A stretch of 64,000 nucleotides of DNA from Micromonospora fulviviridis (GTDB taxonomy: Bacteria; Actinomycetota; Actinomycetes; Mycobacteriales; Micromonosporaceae). The DNA lies in NCBI RefSeq assembly GCF_014648395.1, contig NZ_BMRA01000003.1, positions 444,211-508,210 on the forward strand. The letters are read 5' to 3'. Each line of letters begins with the position of its first letter. The first letter of the stretch is position 1. The notes under the pieces are model-generated. The model saw nothing but the letters and a program-made list of their open reading frames with translations, had not been told where the DNA came from and did no database searches. This document shows positions 32,194 to 41,100 of this stretch, piece after piece. A program made the position numbers and the translations under genes.

Positions 32194-32662
32194 CGATGAT
32201 CATCCTCTCCAGCTTCGCGTAACCCTCGTTGACGCCGACCTCCATGCCGCTGCGCAGCCACGAGTCGCGGCCTTCGAAGCTGTCGACCAGGGACTGTGTC
32301 CGCAGCCGGGCACGGCCGTCGCCCAGGTCCTCGAACCACAAGGTCTCCAGCGCGACTCCGTCGGGCTCGCCCTCGAACGTGAAGGTCTGCACGATGCGGC
32401 CCGGCCGTACCTCGTGGAAGCAGCCGCGGAACCGGTACTCCGTGCCGTCGTGCGCCGAGGCGTACCGCCAGCTGCCGCCGGTGGACGCGTCCCAGTGCTC
32501 GATGCGGGTGGTCATGGCGTCGGGACCCACCCACCGGGCGAACACCTCGGGATCGGTGTGGGCGCGGAACAGCTGCTCGGGTGTCGCCGCGAAGTCACGA
32601 CTCATCCGGATGACCGGCAGCCTCGGATCGGCCTCGATCGCCGTCTCCGTGATCCTCTCCAT
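32180..32662 (-). CDS. SRPBCC (AHSA1/START-like) domain protein
   Basis: The protein has 160 residues from ATG 32662. It has the AHSA1-type pattern: IRMSRDFAATPEQLFRAHTD, PEVFARWVGPD, GGSWRYASAHDGTEYRFRGC, RIVQTFTFEGEPDGVALETL. These proteins form a helix-grip fold with a hydrophobic pocket and bind lipids or small ligands. The start lies 68 bp inside the end of the ArsR gene; a shorter start at MSRDF would reduce the overlap but lose a conserved lead-in. ArsR plus AHSA1 pairs are common and their trigger is generally unknown. Confidence 0.88.
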   Translation of the reverse strand: MERITETAIEADPRLPVIRMSRDFAATPEQLFRAHTDPEVFARWVGPDAMTTRIEHWDASTGGSWRYASAHDGTEYRFRGCFHEVRPGRIVQTFTFEGEPDGVALETLWFEDLGDGRARLRTQSLVDSFEGRDSWLRSGMEVGVNEGYAKLERMIIDGAV

Positions 32663-32990
32663 GCTCGTCTCCTCTCATCTCCGCCAGAACGGCGTCGAGG
32701 CGGCGATAGCGCTGCTCGACGCGGCTCCGGTGGCGCTCAATCCAGGTGTCCATCAGGTCGAAGGCCTGAGCCTCGAGGCGCACCGGCCGGGGCTGCGGCC
32801 CTTTCGGCCGGCTGACCAGCCCGGCGTCCTCGAGCACCCGCAGGTGCTTGTAGACCGCCTGCAGTGTCATCCGGTACGGCTCGGCCAACTGGCTCACGGT
32901 CGCGTCGCCCTCCGAGAGCCGGGCCACCATGTCCCGCCGGGTCGGATCCGCGAGGGCGGCGAAGGCCCGGGACAGCGCATCCGTGGTCAT
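32595..32990 (-). CDS. ArsR-family winged-helix regulator
   Basis: The protein has 131 residues from ATG 32990. It opens ALSRAFAALADPTRRDMVAR and shows the winged helix in VSQLAEPYRMTLQAVYKHLR, VLEDAGLVSRPKGPQPRPVR. No Cys metal site is present, so it is not a metal sensor of the classic ArsR type. The C-terminus is a charged, His/Asp-rich tail read in the overlap with the SRPBCC gene. Two inverted repeats upstream (33004-33019, 33050-33065) are probably its own operators. Confidence 0.9.
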   Translation of the reverse strand: MTTDALSRAFAALADPTRRDMVARLSEGDATVSQLAEPYRMTLQAVYKHLRVLEDAGLVSRPKGPQPRPVRLEAQAFDLMDTWIERHRSRVEQRYRRLDAVLAEMRGDEHGEDHGDGDRGRSEAAGHPDES

Positions 32991-33003
32991 CCGACCCGCC
33001 CTT

Positions 33004-33065
33004 TCAACTCGATGGTTTAAAAGAACTGTAGGCGGCAGGCGAACACCGGTCAACCCCGTGGTTGA
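33004..33065. promoter_or_regulatory. Pair of inverted repeats upstream of the ArsR operon
   Basis: TCAACCCCGTGGTTGA at 33050-33065 is a perfect 6-4-6 inverted repeat. TCAACTCGATGGTTTA at 33004-33019 is the same pattern with two changes. The copies lie 14 and 60 bp upstream of the ArsR start and bracket an A/T-rich stretch (TTTAAAAGAACTGT) that may hold the promoter. Autoregulation by ArsR is inferred. Confidence 0.6.
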
Positions 33066-33251
33066 AAGCGCTGCTTGTGCCAGCAGGAATGATCCGTTGG
33101 CGCCCCGTCCGGCGGGACCTGGTCCGCCGGGCGAGCGACTCGGCGCGCGCCACCCGTGCCCCGGGGCCGGCACCCGCCCTGGTCCCCGGGTTGCCCGCCC
33201 TCGACCGGTGGAGTAGGCAGGAGGTTCACTCATGTCGATCTGGGAGGCCGG

Positions 33252-35054
33252 ATGAGACCTCGAGCCCTCGTCACCGCGACCATCGCCCTGGCCACGCTCC
33301 TGGCCGCGAACACCGTTCCCGCCCAGGCGAAGCCGGCCGCTCCGCCGAAGGAGCCGGTGGCCGTCGGGTACGGGGGAGCGGTCTCCACCGTGGACGCCAC
33401 CGCCACGGCCGTCGGCCTGGACGTGCTGCGGCGCGGCGGCAACGCGGTCGACGCGGCGGTCGCCGCCGCGGCGACGCTCGGCGTCACCGAACCCTTCTCG
33501 GCCGGCATCGGCGGCGGGGGCTTCTTCGTCTACTACGACGCGAAGAGCCGGCGGGTGCACACCATCGACGGCCGCGAGGCCGGACCAGCCTCGATGAGCG
33601 AGACCACCTTCATCGACCCGGCCACCGGAGCGCCGTACCGGTTCGACGAGGCCCGGATCAGCGGGCTGTCGGTCGGCGTCCCGGGCACCCTGCTCACCTG
33701 GCAGGACGCGCTGGACCGCTGGGGCACCCGGTCGCTCGCGCAGCTGCTCACGCCCGCCGCGCGGGTCGCCGAGGACGGCTTCCCCGTCGACGAGACCTTC
33801 GCCGGTCAGGTCGCCGGGAACCAGGCGGCGTTCGGCCAGTTCAGCTCGACCAGCGCGCTGTACCTGCCCGGCGGGCAGCCGCCCGCGGTCGGCAGCACCT
33901 TCCGAAACCCGGACCTCGCCGAGACCTACCGGCTGATCGCCAAGCGGGGCACCGACGTCCTCTACCGCGGCGAGGTCGGTCGCGACCTGGTCGCGACCGT
34001 GCAGCACCCGCCGGTGGCGGCGCAGCCGGTCGGCTCGTGGCCGTACCCGATCCGCCCGGCCGGCATGACCACCGCCGACCTCGCCGTGTACCGCACCCGC
34101 TTCCCCGAGCCGACCCGGTCGGACTACCGCGGCCTCGAGGTGTACGGCATGCCCACCCCGTCCAGCGGCGGCACCGCCGTGGGGGAGGCGCTCAACATCC
34201 TCGAGCAGTTCGACCTGCGCTCCATGACCGCCACCCAGGCGATGCACCACTACCTGGAGGCCAGCGCGCTGTCGTTCGCCGACCGCAACCGGTACGTCGG
34301 CGACCACACCCAGCGCGGCGTGCTGCGCGAGCTGCTCAGCGACGCGTACGCCAAGGAGCGGGCCTGCCTGATCGACCCGTCGGCGGCGCTGCCCAAGCCG
34401 GTCGCGCCCGGCGTCCCCGACGGCGCCTACGGCGGCTGCTCGGCGGCGTCGGTCGCCGACGTCCGCGACGACCGCACCGGCACCACCAACCTGACCGTGG
34501 CCGATCGGTGGGGCAACGTCGTGGAGTACACGCTGACCATCGAGGCGACCGGCGGCAACGGCATGGTCGTGCCCGGCCGGGGATTCCTGCTCAACAACGA
34601 GCTGACCGACTTCAACTTCGCACCGACCCAGGGCACCGCGACCGACCCGAACCTCCCGGGGCCGGGCAAGCGCCCGCGCAGCTCCATGTCACCCACCATC
34701 GTGCTGGCCGACGGCCGGCCGTTCCTGGCCGTCGGCTCGCCCGGCGGCGCGACGATCATCACCACCGTCCTGCAGATGCTGGTGAACCGGATCGACCGGG
34801 GCATGACGCTGCCGCAGGCCCTCGCCGCGCCGCGGGCATCGCAGCGCAACGGCGCCAGCACCCAGGCGGAGCCGGCCTTCATCACCGGGTACGCCACCGG
34901 CCTCCCGCCGGGCCACGCCTTCTCGCCGACCGCGGAGATCGGCGCGGCGACCGGTATCGAGTTCCTCGCGGACGGCCGGCTGCTCGCTGCGGCCGAGCCC
35001 GTACGCCGGGGCGGCGGCGCGGCGGCCGTCGTGGGCCGCTGGGCGCGCGACTGA
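33252..35054 (+). CDS. ggt: Secreted gamma-glutamyltransferase
   Basis: The protein has 600 residues from ATG 33252, with GGGAGG upstream. A Sec signal peptide ends VPAQA about residue 25. The large subunit starts VAVGYGGAVSTVDATATAVG; the small subunit should begin at the autocleavage Thr in TGTTNLTVADRWGN (about residue 410). Further conserved parts are RPRSSMSPTIV and AVGSPGGATIITTVLQM. The enzyme cleaves or transfers the gamma-glutamyl group of glutathione-like peptides outside the membrane. The usual TTHxS motif reads TTNLT here, so His and Ser next to the nucleophile are changed. It is monocistronic with a strong terminator. Confidence 0.93.
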   Translation: MRPRALVTATIALATLLAANTVPAQAKPAAPPKEPVAVGYGGAVSTVDATATAVGLDVLRRGGNAVDAAVAAAATLGVTEPFSAGIGGGGFFVYYDAKSRRVHTIDGREAGPASMSETTFIDPATGAPYRFDEARISGLSVGVPGTLLTWQDALDRWGTRSLAQLLTPAARVAEDGFPVDETFAGQVAGNQAAFGQFSSTSALYLPGGQPPAVGSTFRNPDLAETYRLIAKRGTDVLYRGEVGRDLVATVQHPPVAAQPVGSWPYPIRPAGMTTADLAVYRTRFPEPTRSDYRGLEVYGMPTPSSGGTAVGEALNILEQFDLRSMTATQAMHHYLEASALSFADRNRYVGDHTQRGVLRELLSDAYAKERACLIDPSAALPKPVAPGVPDGAYGGCSAASVADVRDDRTGTTNLTVADRWGNVVEYTLTIEATGGNGMVVPGRGFLLNNELTDFNFAPTQGTATDPNLPGPGKRPRSSMSPTIVLADGRPFLAVGSPGGATIITTVLQMLVNRIDRGMTLPQALAAPRASQRNGASTQAEPAFITGYATGLPPGHAFSPTAEIGAATGIEFLADGRLLAAAEPVRRGGGAAAVVGRWARD

Positions 35055-35065
35055 CGACGGAGGAC

Positions 35066-35104
35066 CACGGTGACGGCTCGGGCGCAGCCTGAGCCGTCGC
35101 CGTG
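35066..35104 (+). terminator. Hairpin terminator after ggt
   Basis: CACGGTGACGGCTC at 35066-35079 pairs with 35091-35104 (14 bp, one G-U pair, 11-base loop), 12 bases after the stop. No U-tract. Confidence 0.7.
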
Positions 35105-35243
35105 CTCCTCGCCCCGGAAGGGCCCCGGCTGCGAAACGAACGCCGCGCTCAGTTCTAGAGCCCATGTCGGGACTGCCGGGTCGGCTCCGACCATCTCCTG
35201 ACGGCGCCGGACGGCGGTGCCGGGAGTGTGGCGGAGGTCAGCG

Positions 35244-35828
35244 ATGGGCAAGGTCGTGCTGGACGTGTCGATGTCCCTGGACGGGTTCACGGCTGGGCCG
35301 AACGTCCGCGAGGCGGAGCCGATGGGGGATGGCGGCGAACGCCTGCACGCATGGATGGCGGAGAACGGGCCCGAGGGCGAGATCGACGCCGCGGTGCGCC
35401 GAGAAGTGGACGCGGCCGTCGGAGCAACGGTCATCGGGCGGCGCACCTTCGATCTCGGCCTCGGCCCGTGGGGCGGTACCCCGTGGCCCGGCGTCCCCAG
35501 CTTCGTGGTGACCCACCGGGTGAGGCAGGACCTGCTCGGCGACAACGGTGGAACGTTCGCCTTCGACGGGATGCGGGCCGCGGTGCGGCGCGCCAAGCAG
35601 GCCGCTGGACACAAGGACGTCCTGGTGCTCGGTGCCGATGCCGCCCGCCAACTGCTCAGGGCGAGCCTGCTCGACGAGGTCCGCATCCACCTGATACCGC
35701 TCCTGCTGGGTGCGGGAACTCCACTGTTCGCCGGCGAGCAGGCCGAGCTGATCGCCGAAGGAAAGCCGGTCACCGGTACCGTGAGCCACCTCCGCTTCCG
35801 GGTCGCACCAGGCCCCGGTGGTGCGTGA
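35244..35828 (+). CDS. Dihydrofolate reductase-like (RibD C-terminal) family protein
   Basis: The protein has 194 residues from ATG 35244, with GCGGAGG upstream. It matches the RibD C-terminal/DHFR-like fold: KVVLDVSMSLDGFTAGPNVR, ATVIGRRTFDLGLGPWGGTP, PSFVVTHRVRQDL, KDVLVLGADAARQLLRASLL, DEVRIHLIPLLLGAGTPLFA. These are small NADPH-binding reductases of unknown substrate, frequent in actinobacteria, and are not true folate enzymes. It is probably a single-gene unit. Confidence 0.9.
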   Translation: MGKVVLDVSMSLDGFTAGPNVREAEPMGDGGERLHAWMAENGPEGEIDAAVRREVDAAVGATVIGRRTFDLGLGPWGGTPWPGVPSFVVTHRVRQDLLGDNGGTFAFDGMRAAVRRAKQAAGHKDVLVLGADAARQLLRASLLDEVRIHLIPLLLGAGTPLFAGEQAELIAEGKPVTGTVSHLRFRVAPGPGGA

Positions 35829-35930
35829 ACTGGCCGTGGACGTGCTCGCTGTTATTCGCCTGGCAGCCAGCGCCTGGCGACACCACGTCGCCTTGACTTC
35901 GAGCCTGCTCCAACGCCTAACGTCCCCGCC

Positions 35931-36746
35931 ATGAGTGCTTCCCTCGCTGCGCAGACCGGGGCCGGCGACGGTCCGCTCACCGGCCCGGGCGGCCCGGTGC
36001 GGGTGCTGGTGACCGGCGGGACGAGCGGACTGGGACGTGCCATGGCCACCGCGCTGGCCGGGGCGGGAGCCGCGGTGGCGCTGACCGGTCGGTCCGGCCC
36101 CCGCGCACAGGCCGTCGCGGCCGACCTGCCAGGGGCCATCGGCGTCGAGTTGGACGTACGGGATGAGTCGTCGGTGACCAGGGCGGTCGACGAGGCGTGG
36201 TCACGGCTGGGCGGCATCGACATGCTGGTGAACAACGCCGGGATCGGCATGCGCACCGTCAACCCCCGCTTCATGACCGACCCGCGGGGCTTCTGGGAGG
36301 TGCCGGTCGATGGTTTCCGCGCCGTGGTGGAGACCAACCTGACGGGCTACTTCCTGGTGGCACGGGAGGTCACGCCGCGGATGCTGGCCGCCGGCGGCGG
36401 ACGCATCGTCAACATCGCCGTGAGCTCGTCGACCATGCACCGAGCCGGGTTCGTGCCCTACGGGCCGTCGCGCGCCGCCAGCGAGGCGCTGTCCCGGATC
36501 ATGGCCGCCGACCTGCGCGACACGGGCGTCACCGTCAACCTCCTGCTGCCCGGGGGCGCGACCGTCACCGGGATGCTGCCGCTGGACGCCGTGCCCGAGG
36601 GCCATGCGTTCCTGGATCCCGCCGTGATGGGCCCGCCCGTGGTCTGGCTGGCGTCCGACGACGCGTCCGGCGTGCATGACGAGCGCATCGTCGCCGCCGA
36701 CTTCGCGCACTGGTTGCGGGACCGGACGACGGTGCGGCGGTCCTGA
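35931..36746 (+). CDS. Short-chain dehydrogenase/reductase with Arg at the catalytic Lys position
   Basis: The protein has 271 residues from ATG 35931. The Rossmann motif is LVTGGTSGLGRAMATALAGA, the structural motif NNAGIGM, and the active site IAVSSSTMHRAGFVPYGPSR. In most SDRs the last motif is YxxxK; here it reads YGPSR, so the Lys that lowers the Tyr pKa and binds the ribose is replaced by Arg. Activity may be altered or lost. A disordered leader of about 20 residues precedes the fold. It is convergent with the secreted TIM-barrel gene across a shared terminator. Confidence 0.9.
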   Translation: MSASLAAQTGAGDGPLTGPGGPVRVLVTGGTSGLGRAMATALAGAGAAVALTGRSGPRAQAVAADLPGAIGVELDVRDESSVTRAVDEAWSRLGGIDMLVNNAGIGMRTVNPRFMTDPRGFWEVPVDGFRAVVETNLTGYFLVAREVTPRMLAAGGGRIVNIAVSSSTMHRAGFVPYGPSRAASEALSRIMAADLRDTGVTVNLLLPGGATVTGMLPLDAVPEGHAFLDPAVMGPPVVWLASDDASGVHDERIVAADFAHWLRDRTTVRRS

Positions 36747-36749
36747 CGA

Positions 36750-36780
36750 CCGCCGGCCCGCGGGTGTCGCGGGCCGGCGG
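36750..36780. terminator. Bidirectional hairpin terminator
   Basis: CCGCCGGCCCGCG at 36750-36762 pairs perfectly with 36768-36780 around GGTGT. It lies three bases after the SDR stop and six before the stop of the minus-strand TIM-barrel gene. Confidence 0.8.
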
Positions 36781-36786
36781 GACGCG

Positions 36787-37977
36787 TCAGTAGCGCAGGG
36801 CGCTGAGGTTGGCGTAGCTGTCGCAGGCCGACGAGACGCCGTTCGGGCGCGGGTTGTCGTTCTCGGTCAGGTAGTAGCCCACGCCGGCCATCTCGCTGTA
36901 GGCGAAGATGCGGGCGAAGTCGATGGTGCCCTCGCCCACGTCGGCGAAGGAGCCGTCGGCGGCCATGTCCTTGACGTGGAACAGCGAGAACCGGCCCGGG
37001 TACTGCTTGATCAGCTCCACCGGATCGGCGCCCACGCTGGCCGCCCAGTAGAGGTCGAGCTCCATCGCCACCAGGTTCGGGTCGGTCTCGCGGACCAGCA
37101 CGTCGTAGCCGCGTACGCCGTTCTGGGCGGTGAACTCGAAGCCGTGGTTGTGGTAGGCGACGGTGATGCCGGCCTGCTTGAGCGTGGCGCCGACGGTGTT
37201 GAGGGTCGCGGCCACTCTGGAGTAGTCGGCGAGGGTCCAGGAGCCCGATCCGGAGATGCGGACGTACTTCGCGCCGAACGCCCTGGCGTTGGCGATGACG
37301 CCGTCGAGGTTGTTCTGGAGGTCACCGAGGCCGATCCCGATGGAGGGAACGGTCAGTCCGGCGTCGGCCACCAGGGGCGCGAGCGCGGTGGCCGTCCTGC
37401 CGTAGAAGTTGTTGACCGCGCCCGAGGGTTCGGCGTTGCGGTAGCCGCAGGCGGCGAGCGCGCCGAGGGTGGCTTCGGGTGCGCTCGGCATGGTGGCCCG
37501 GACCGTGTAGAGGACGAGGCCGATGCGGTCGTCGGGTAGCGCGCGGGTCCCCGATGCCGGCTGCGGTGTGCCGATCTCGGAGTCGGCCGCCGCTCGTACG
37601 ATGCTCGCGCTCTCCTCCGGTGTGATGACGTCGTCTCGCCGGAGGGTGTTGGTCAGGCCGCTGACGGTGCTCACGAAGCTGCCGTGGTCGGCGAACGGGG
37701 CCTGTGCCCAGACGGTGTCCAGGATGGTGCACCCGTCGCCGAGGTCGCGGTTGGGTACGCCCGAGTCGGCGCCGGCGCGGCCGAAGAAGACCGTGGACGA
37801 GGTGGTGTAGCCCCACGGGCAGAGGTCGGCGGCGACCTGTTCCGCGGCGGGCGTCTCGGGTTCGGCGGCCGACGCCGGAGCCGCGGTGAGCGGCAGGAGT
37901 GTCGCGGCGAGCGACACGGCGAGCAGGTGACGGGCTCGCGGTCGATGGTGGGACGGGCTGGCGAAGCTGGAGTTCAT
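36787..37977 (-). CDS. Secreted sugar phosphate isomerase/epimerase-like TIM-barrel protein
   Basis: The protein has 396 residues from ATG 37977, with GGGAGA upstream. A basic start and hydrophobic helix ending PASAA form a Sec signal peptide of about 38 residues. A family-specific insert of about 100 residues follows (CPWGYTTSSTVFFGRAGADS). The TIM barrel begins DRIGLVLYTVRATMPSAPEA with ligands in VAYHNHGFEF, VAMELDLYWAASVGADPV, LFHVKDMAADGSF. These match the xylose isomerase-like exported proteins that travel with ThuA and PQQ-type dehydrogenases. It probably isomerises an oxidised sugar outside the cell. Confidence 0.88.
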   Translation of the reverse strand: MNSSFASPSHHRPRARHLLAVSLAATLLPLTAAPASAAEPETPAAEQVAADLCPWGYTTSSTVFFGRAGADSGVPNRDLGDGCTILDTVWAQAPFADHGSFVSTVSGLTNTLRRDDVITPEESASIVRAAADSEIGTPQPASGTRALPDDRIGLVLYTVRATMPSAPEATLGALAACGYRNAEPSGAVNNFYGRTATALAPLVADAGLTVPSIGIGLGDLQNNLDGVIANARAFGAKYVRISGSGSWTLADYSRVAATLNTVGATLKQAGITVAYHNHGFEFTAQNGVRGYDVLVRETDPNLVAMELDLYWAASVGADPVELIKQYPGRFSLFHVKDMAADGSFADVGEGTIDFARIFAYSEMAGVGYYLTENDNPRPNGVSSACDSYANLSALRY

Positions 37978-38076
37978 CGTTGTCTCCCGGGAGTCGGAGG
38001 GGCAGGTGGTCAGGCCGCGGAGGGCAGCGCCGCGGATGGCGGCTGTTGGAGGCTCTGAGGACCGCGCCGGGTCGGT

Positions 38077-38106
38077 GGTGGCGGGGCGGCGTTGCGCCCC
38101 GCCACC
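38077..38106 (-). terminator. Hairpin terminator of the ThuA-dehydrogenase fusion gene
   Basis: GGTGGCGGGGCG at 38077-38088 pairs perfectly with 38095-38106 around a six-base loop, nine bases beyond the stop at 38115. It separates this gene from the TIM-barrel gene downstream on the same strand. Confidence 0.75.
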
Positions 38107-38114
38107 GGTGACGC

Positions 38115-41100
38115 TCAGCTCACGGTCACGACCACGGTCGAGGACAGGGTCGCCCCGAGGCTGTCGGTGACGGTCAGTCGTGCCGTGTACGTGCCCTTGC
38201 GGGCGTACGTGTGACTCACCGACGCCCCGTGCGCGACGGCCGAGTTGTCGCCGAAGTCCCATGCGTGATCGGTGATGGTGCGCCCGGCCGCCGGCGTTGC
38301 GGTCCCGGCGAAGGCGACCGCCAGCGGCGCGGTGCCGGTGCTGGGCGTGGCCGAGGCCGAAACGGTGGCCCCGGTCTGTTCGCGTACCCCCGCGCCGTTG
38401 AAGCGCAGCCAGTCCAGCGCCATCAGGTCGGGGGTCCCACCCGCCTGGTTCGGGTTGACGAAGACCAGGTGGAGGGTGGTCGTGCGGCCCGGATCGGTCA
38501 GTTCGACGGTGGGCGAGACGAGGTTGTCCCAGCCGCCGGTGCCGCCGATGGTGGCCCGGCCGAGGAGCTGGCCGGTGGGGGAATCGGCCCTGATCTCGAT
38601 GTCGCCGCCGCTGCTGCCCGAGGCGACGCCGAAGGTGACCGAGTCGATGTTGCGGAGGTTCACCGGGCCGAAGTTGATCCACTCGCCGTTGTCGATGTCG
38701 CCGATGCGCTTGCCGGCGCTCGCGGTCGCGCGGTCGAGGACCTGGATGCCGCTCTGGCCGTCGAAGTGCTCGGCCTCCTTGCTCTTGGTCTGCAGCTCGG
38801 CCCGGGTAGAGCCGACCAGTTCCGGTGCGCCGTTCGCCCCGCCGTCGGTGTACTGCGCCGACAGCAGCGTGTAGAGGTTCTGTCCCGGGCCGTGCCCGTC
38901 GCCGCCGTTGCTCTCGGTCACCGCCACCCCGGTGCACCCGACGTAGTTGTCGAGCGGGTGGGCGTGTGAATCGTGGCCGAGCTGGGTCTGCACGACCACC
39001 TTGGAGCAGTCGATGGTGCTCTCCTCCGGGTCGGTGACCGTCACCGTGTACGGGATGCGGTCACCGAAGTCGAAGAAGGCCCCGTCGGGGACGCTGAGGG
39101 TCACCGTCGGGCGCGTGTTGCCGGCCGTGATCTCCTGTACGGCGACGGCGGTCTGCCCGTTGGTGGCGGTGACGGTGAGCCGGGCGGTGAAGCGTCCCGG
39201 CGTGCCGTAGGTGTGGCTGGGGTTGGCGGCGGTGGAGTCGACGCTGCCGTTGCCGTCGAAGTCCCAGGCGTACTGGATCGCGGTGCCGTCCGGGCCGCTG
39301 GACCCGGCGCTGGAGAAGGCGACGGTCAGTGGCGCCGGACCGCTGTCCTTGTCGACCGCCAGCTTGGCCACGGGCGGCCGGCTGTTGGCGACGTAGTCGA
39401 TGCGGTAGATGCCGGCGCCCTCGTTGCTGCCGCCCCGACCGCTGCCGCTGCCCTCGCCGAAGTCGATGACGTAGAGGGAGCCGTCCGGCCCGAACTCCGC
39501 CTCGAACGGCTGGATCCAGGACATGTTGCCGAGGATCCCGTTGATGGACTGCAGGTCACCGGCGTTGGTGGGGCCGAAGCGGGGATCGCTGAACGTCTGG
39601 GCGCTGTCGTGGATCGACAGCGTCTTGAACCACCTGCGGGTCAGCTCGTAGACGATCCACTTGCCCTCGTAGTACTGGGGGAACTTGGTCAGCCGCTTGT
39701 TGGCCGGGTCGTAGTCGTAGACGGGCCCGCTCATGGGGCCGCCGCCGCCCGTGCCCAGCTCGGGGAACTGCGGGGAGGCCGAGTAGGCGTACCAGACCAG
39801 GGCCGGCTTCGTCGCCGGGAGGTTGGTCAGTCCGGTGTTGTTGGGGGAGTCGTTGACCGGCGCGGCGCAGTCGAACTTCGGTCCGGAGGTGGCGGTGGCG
39901 AAGTCGTAGTCGTTGAACGGGATGTTGTTGCCGATGCAGTAGGGCCAGCCGTAGTTGCCGGCGCTGGTGATCCGGTTGAACTCGACGGTGCCCTCCGGGC
40001 CGCGGGCCGGATTGGCGGACCGGGCGTCGGGGCCGTAGTCGGCGACGAGCAGCGCGTTCGTCTTGGAGTCGACGGTGATGCGGAACGGGTTCCGCATACC
40101 CATCGCATAGATCTCGGGCTTGGTGCGGGCCGTGCCCGGGGCGAACAGGTTGCCGTCGGGAATGGCGTACTTGCCGTTGGGCAGGGGCTTGATCCGCAGG
40201 ATCTTGCCGCGCAGGTCGTTGGTGTTGCCGGCGGTGCCCTGAGCGTCGTACGCGCGACGGCCGGCCCGCTCGTCGATCGGGGTGAAGCCGCTGGACTCGA
40301 ACGGGTCGGTGTTGTCGCCGATCGCGGCGTACAGGTTGCCCTGCTGGTCCATCGTCACCGAGCCGCCCATGTGCGAGTTGGCGCGAGCCTCACCGCGCCA
40401 GGTCGGGATGGTGAGCAGCCGCTTCTCCGAGGCGAGGCTGACGCTGTCGCCGTCGACGGTGAAGCGGGACAGGTTCAGCTGCTTCTCCACCCGGTCGGAC
40501 CAGAGCAGGTAGAGCCAGTTGTTGTCGGCGAAGTGCCGGTCCAGCGTCATGCCCAGCAGGCCGTCGGACTGGCTGGTCTGCGCCGGCGTGTAAGCGAAGT
40601 CCAGCAGCGTGGTGACCGCGAGGGTGTCCTGGTTGACGACCTTCAGCGCCCCGGTGCGCTCGATGTAGAAGACCCGGCGGTCCGGGGCCACCGCCAGTTC
40701 GAACGGGTCGGAGAGGTCCTGGTTGACCAGGGGGATCCGCTCGAAGTTGGTGGTCCGGGTGGCGCCGCAGTCACCGGGGGCGGCGCCGGCGGCCCACTTG
40801 ATGCCGCCCAGCAGGTGCGCGAGGAAGGCCGGCTCCTGGAACGACGAGGAGCTGTGCCCGCCGGCGGTGAACCAGGAGCGCCCGCCGTCGTAGTTCTGGC
40901 ACCACGAGTAGGCGTGGTCGGTGCCCTCGTCGAGCCCGGGAATGCCGTCGCGCACCTTGATCTGGGCGAGCGTGTGGACCTTGCCGGTGGGGTTGGTCCG
41001 CCAGTTGTACCACTCCTCGCTGCGCTCCCAGAGCTCCGGCAGGTCCTTCGTGGACGGGTGGGCGTGGTCGAGGACCTTGATCCGGCCCGGGAAGGTGCCG

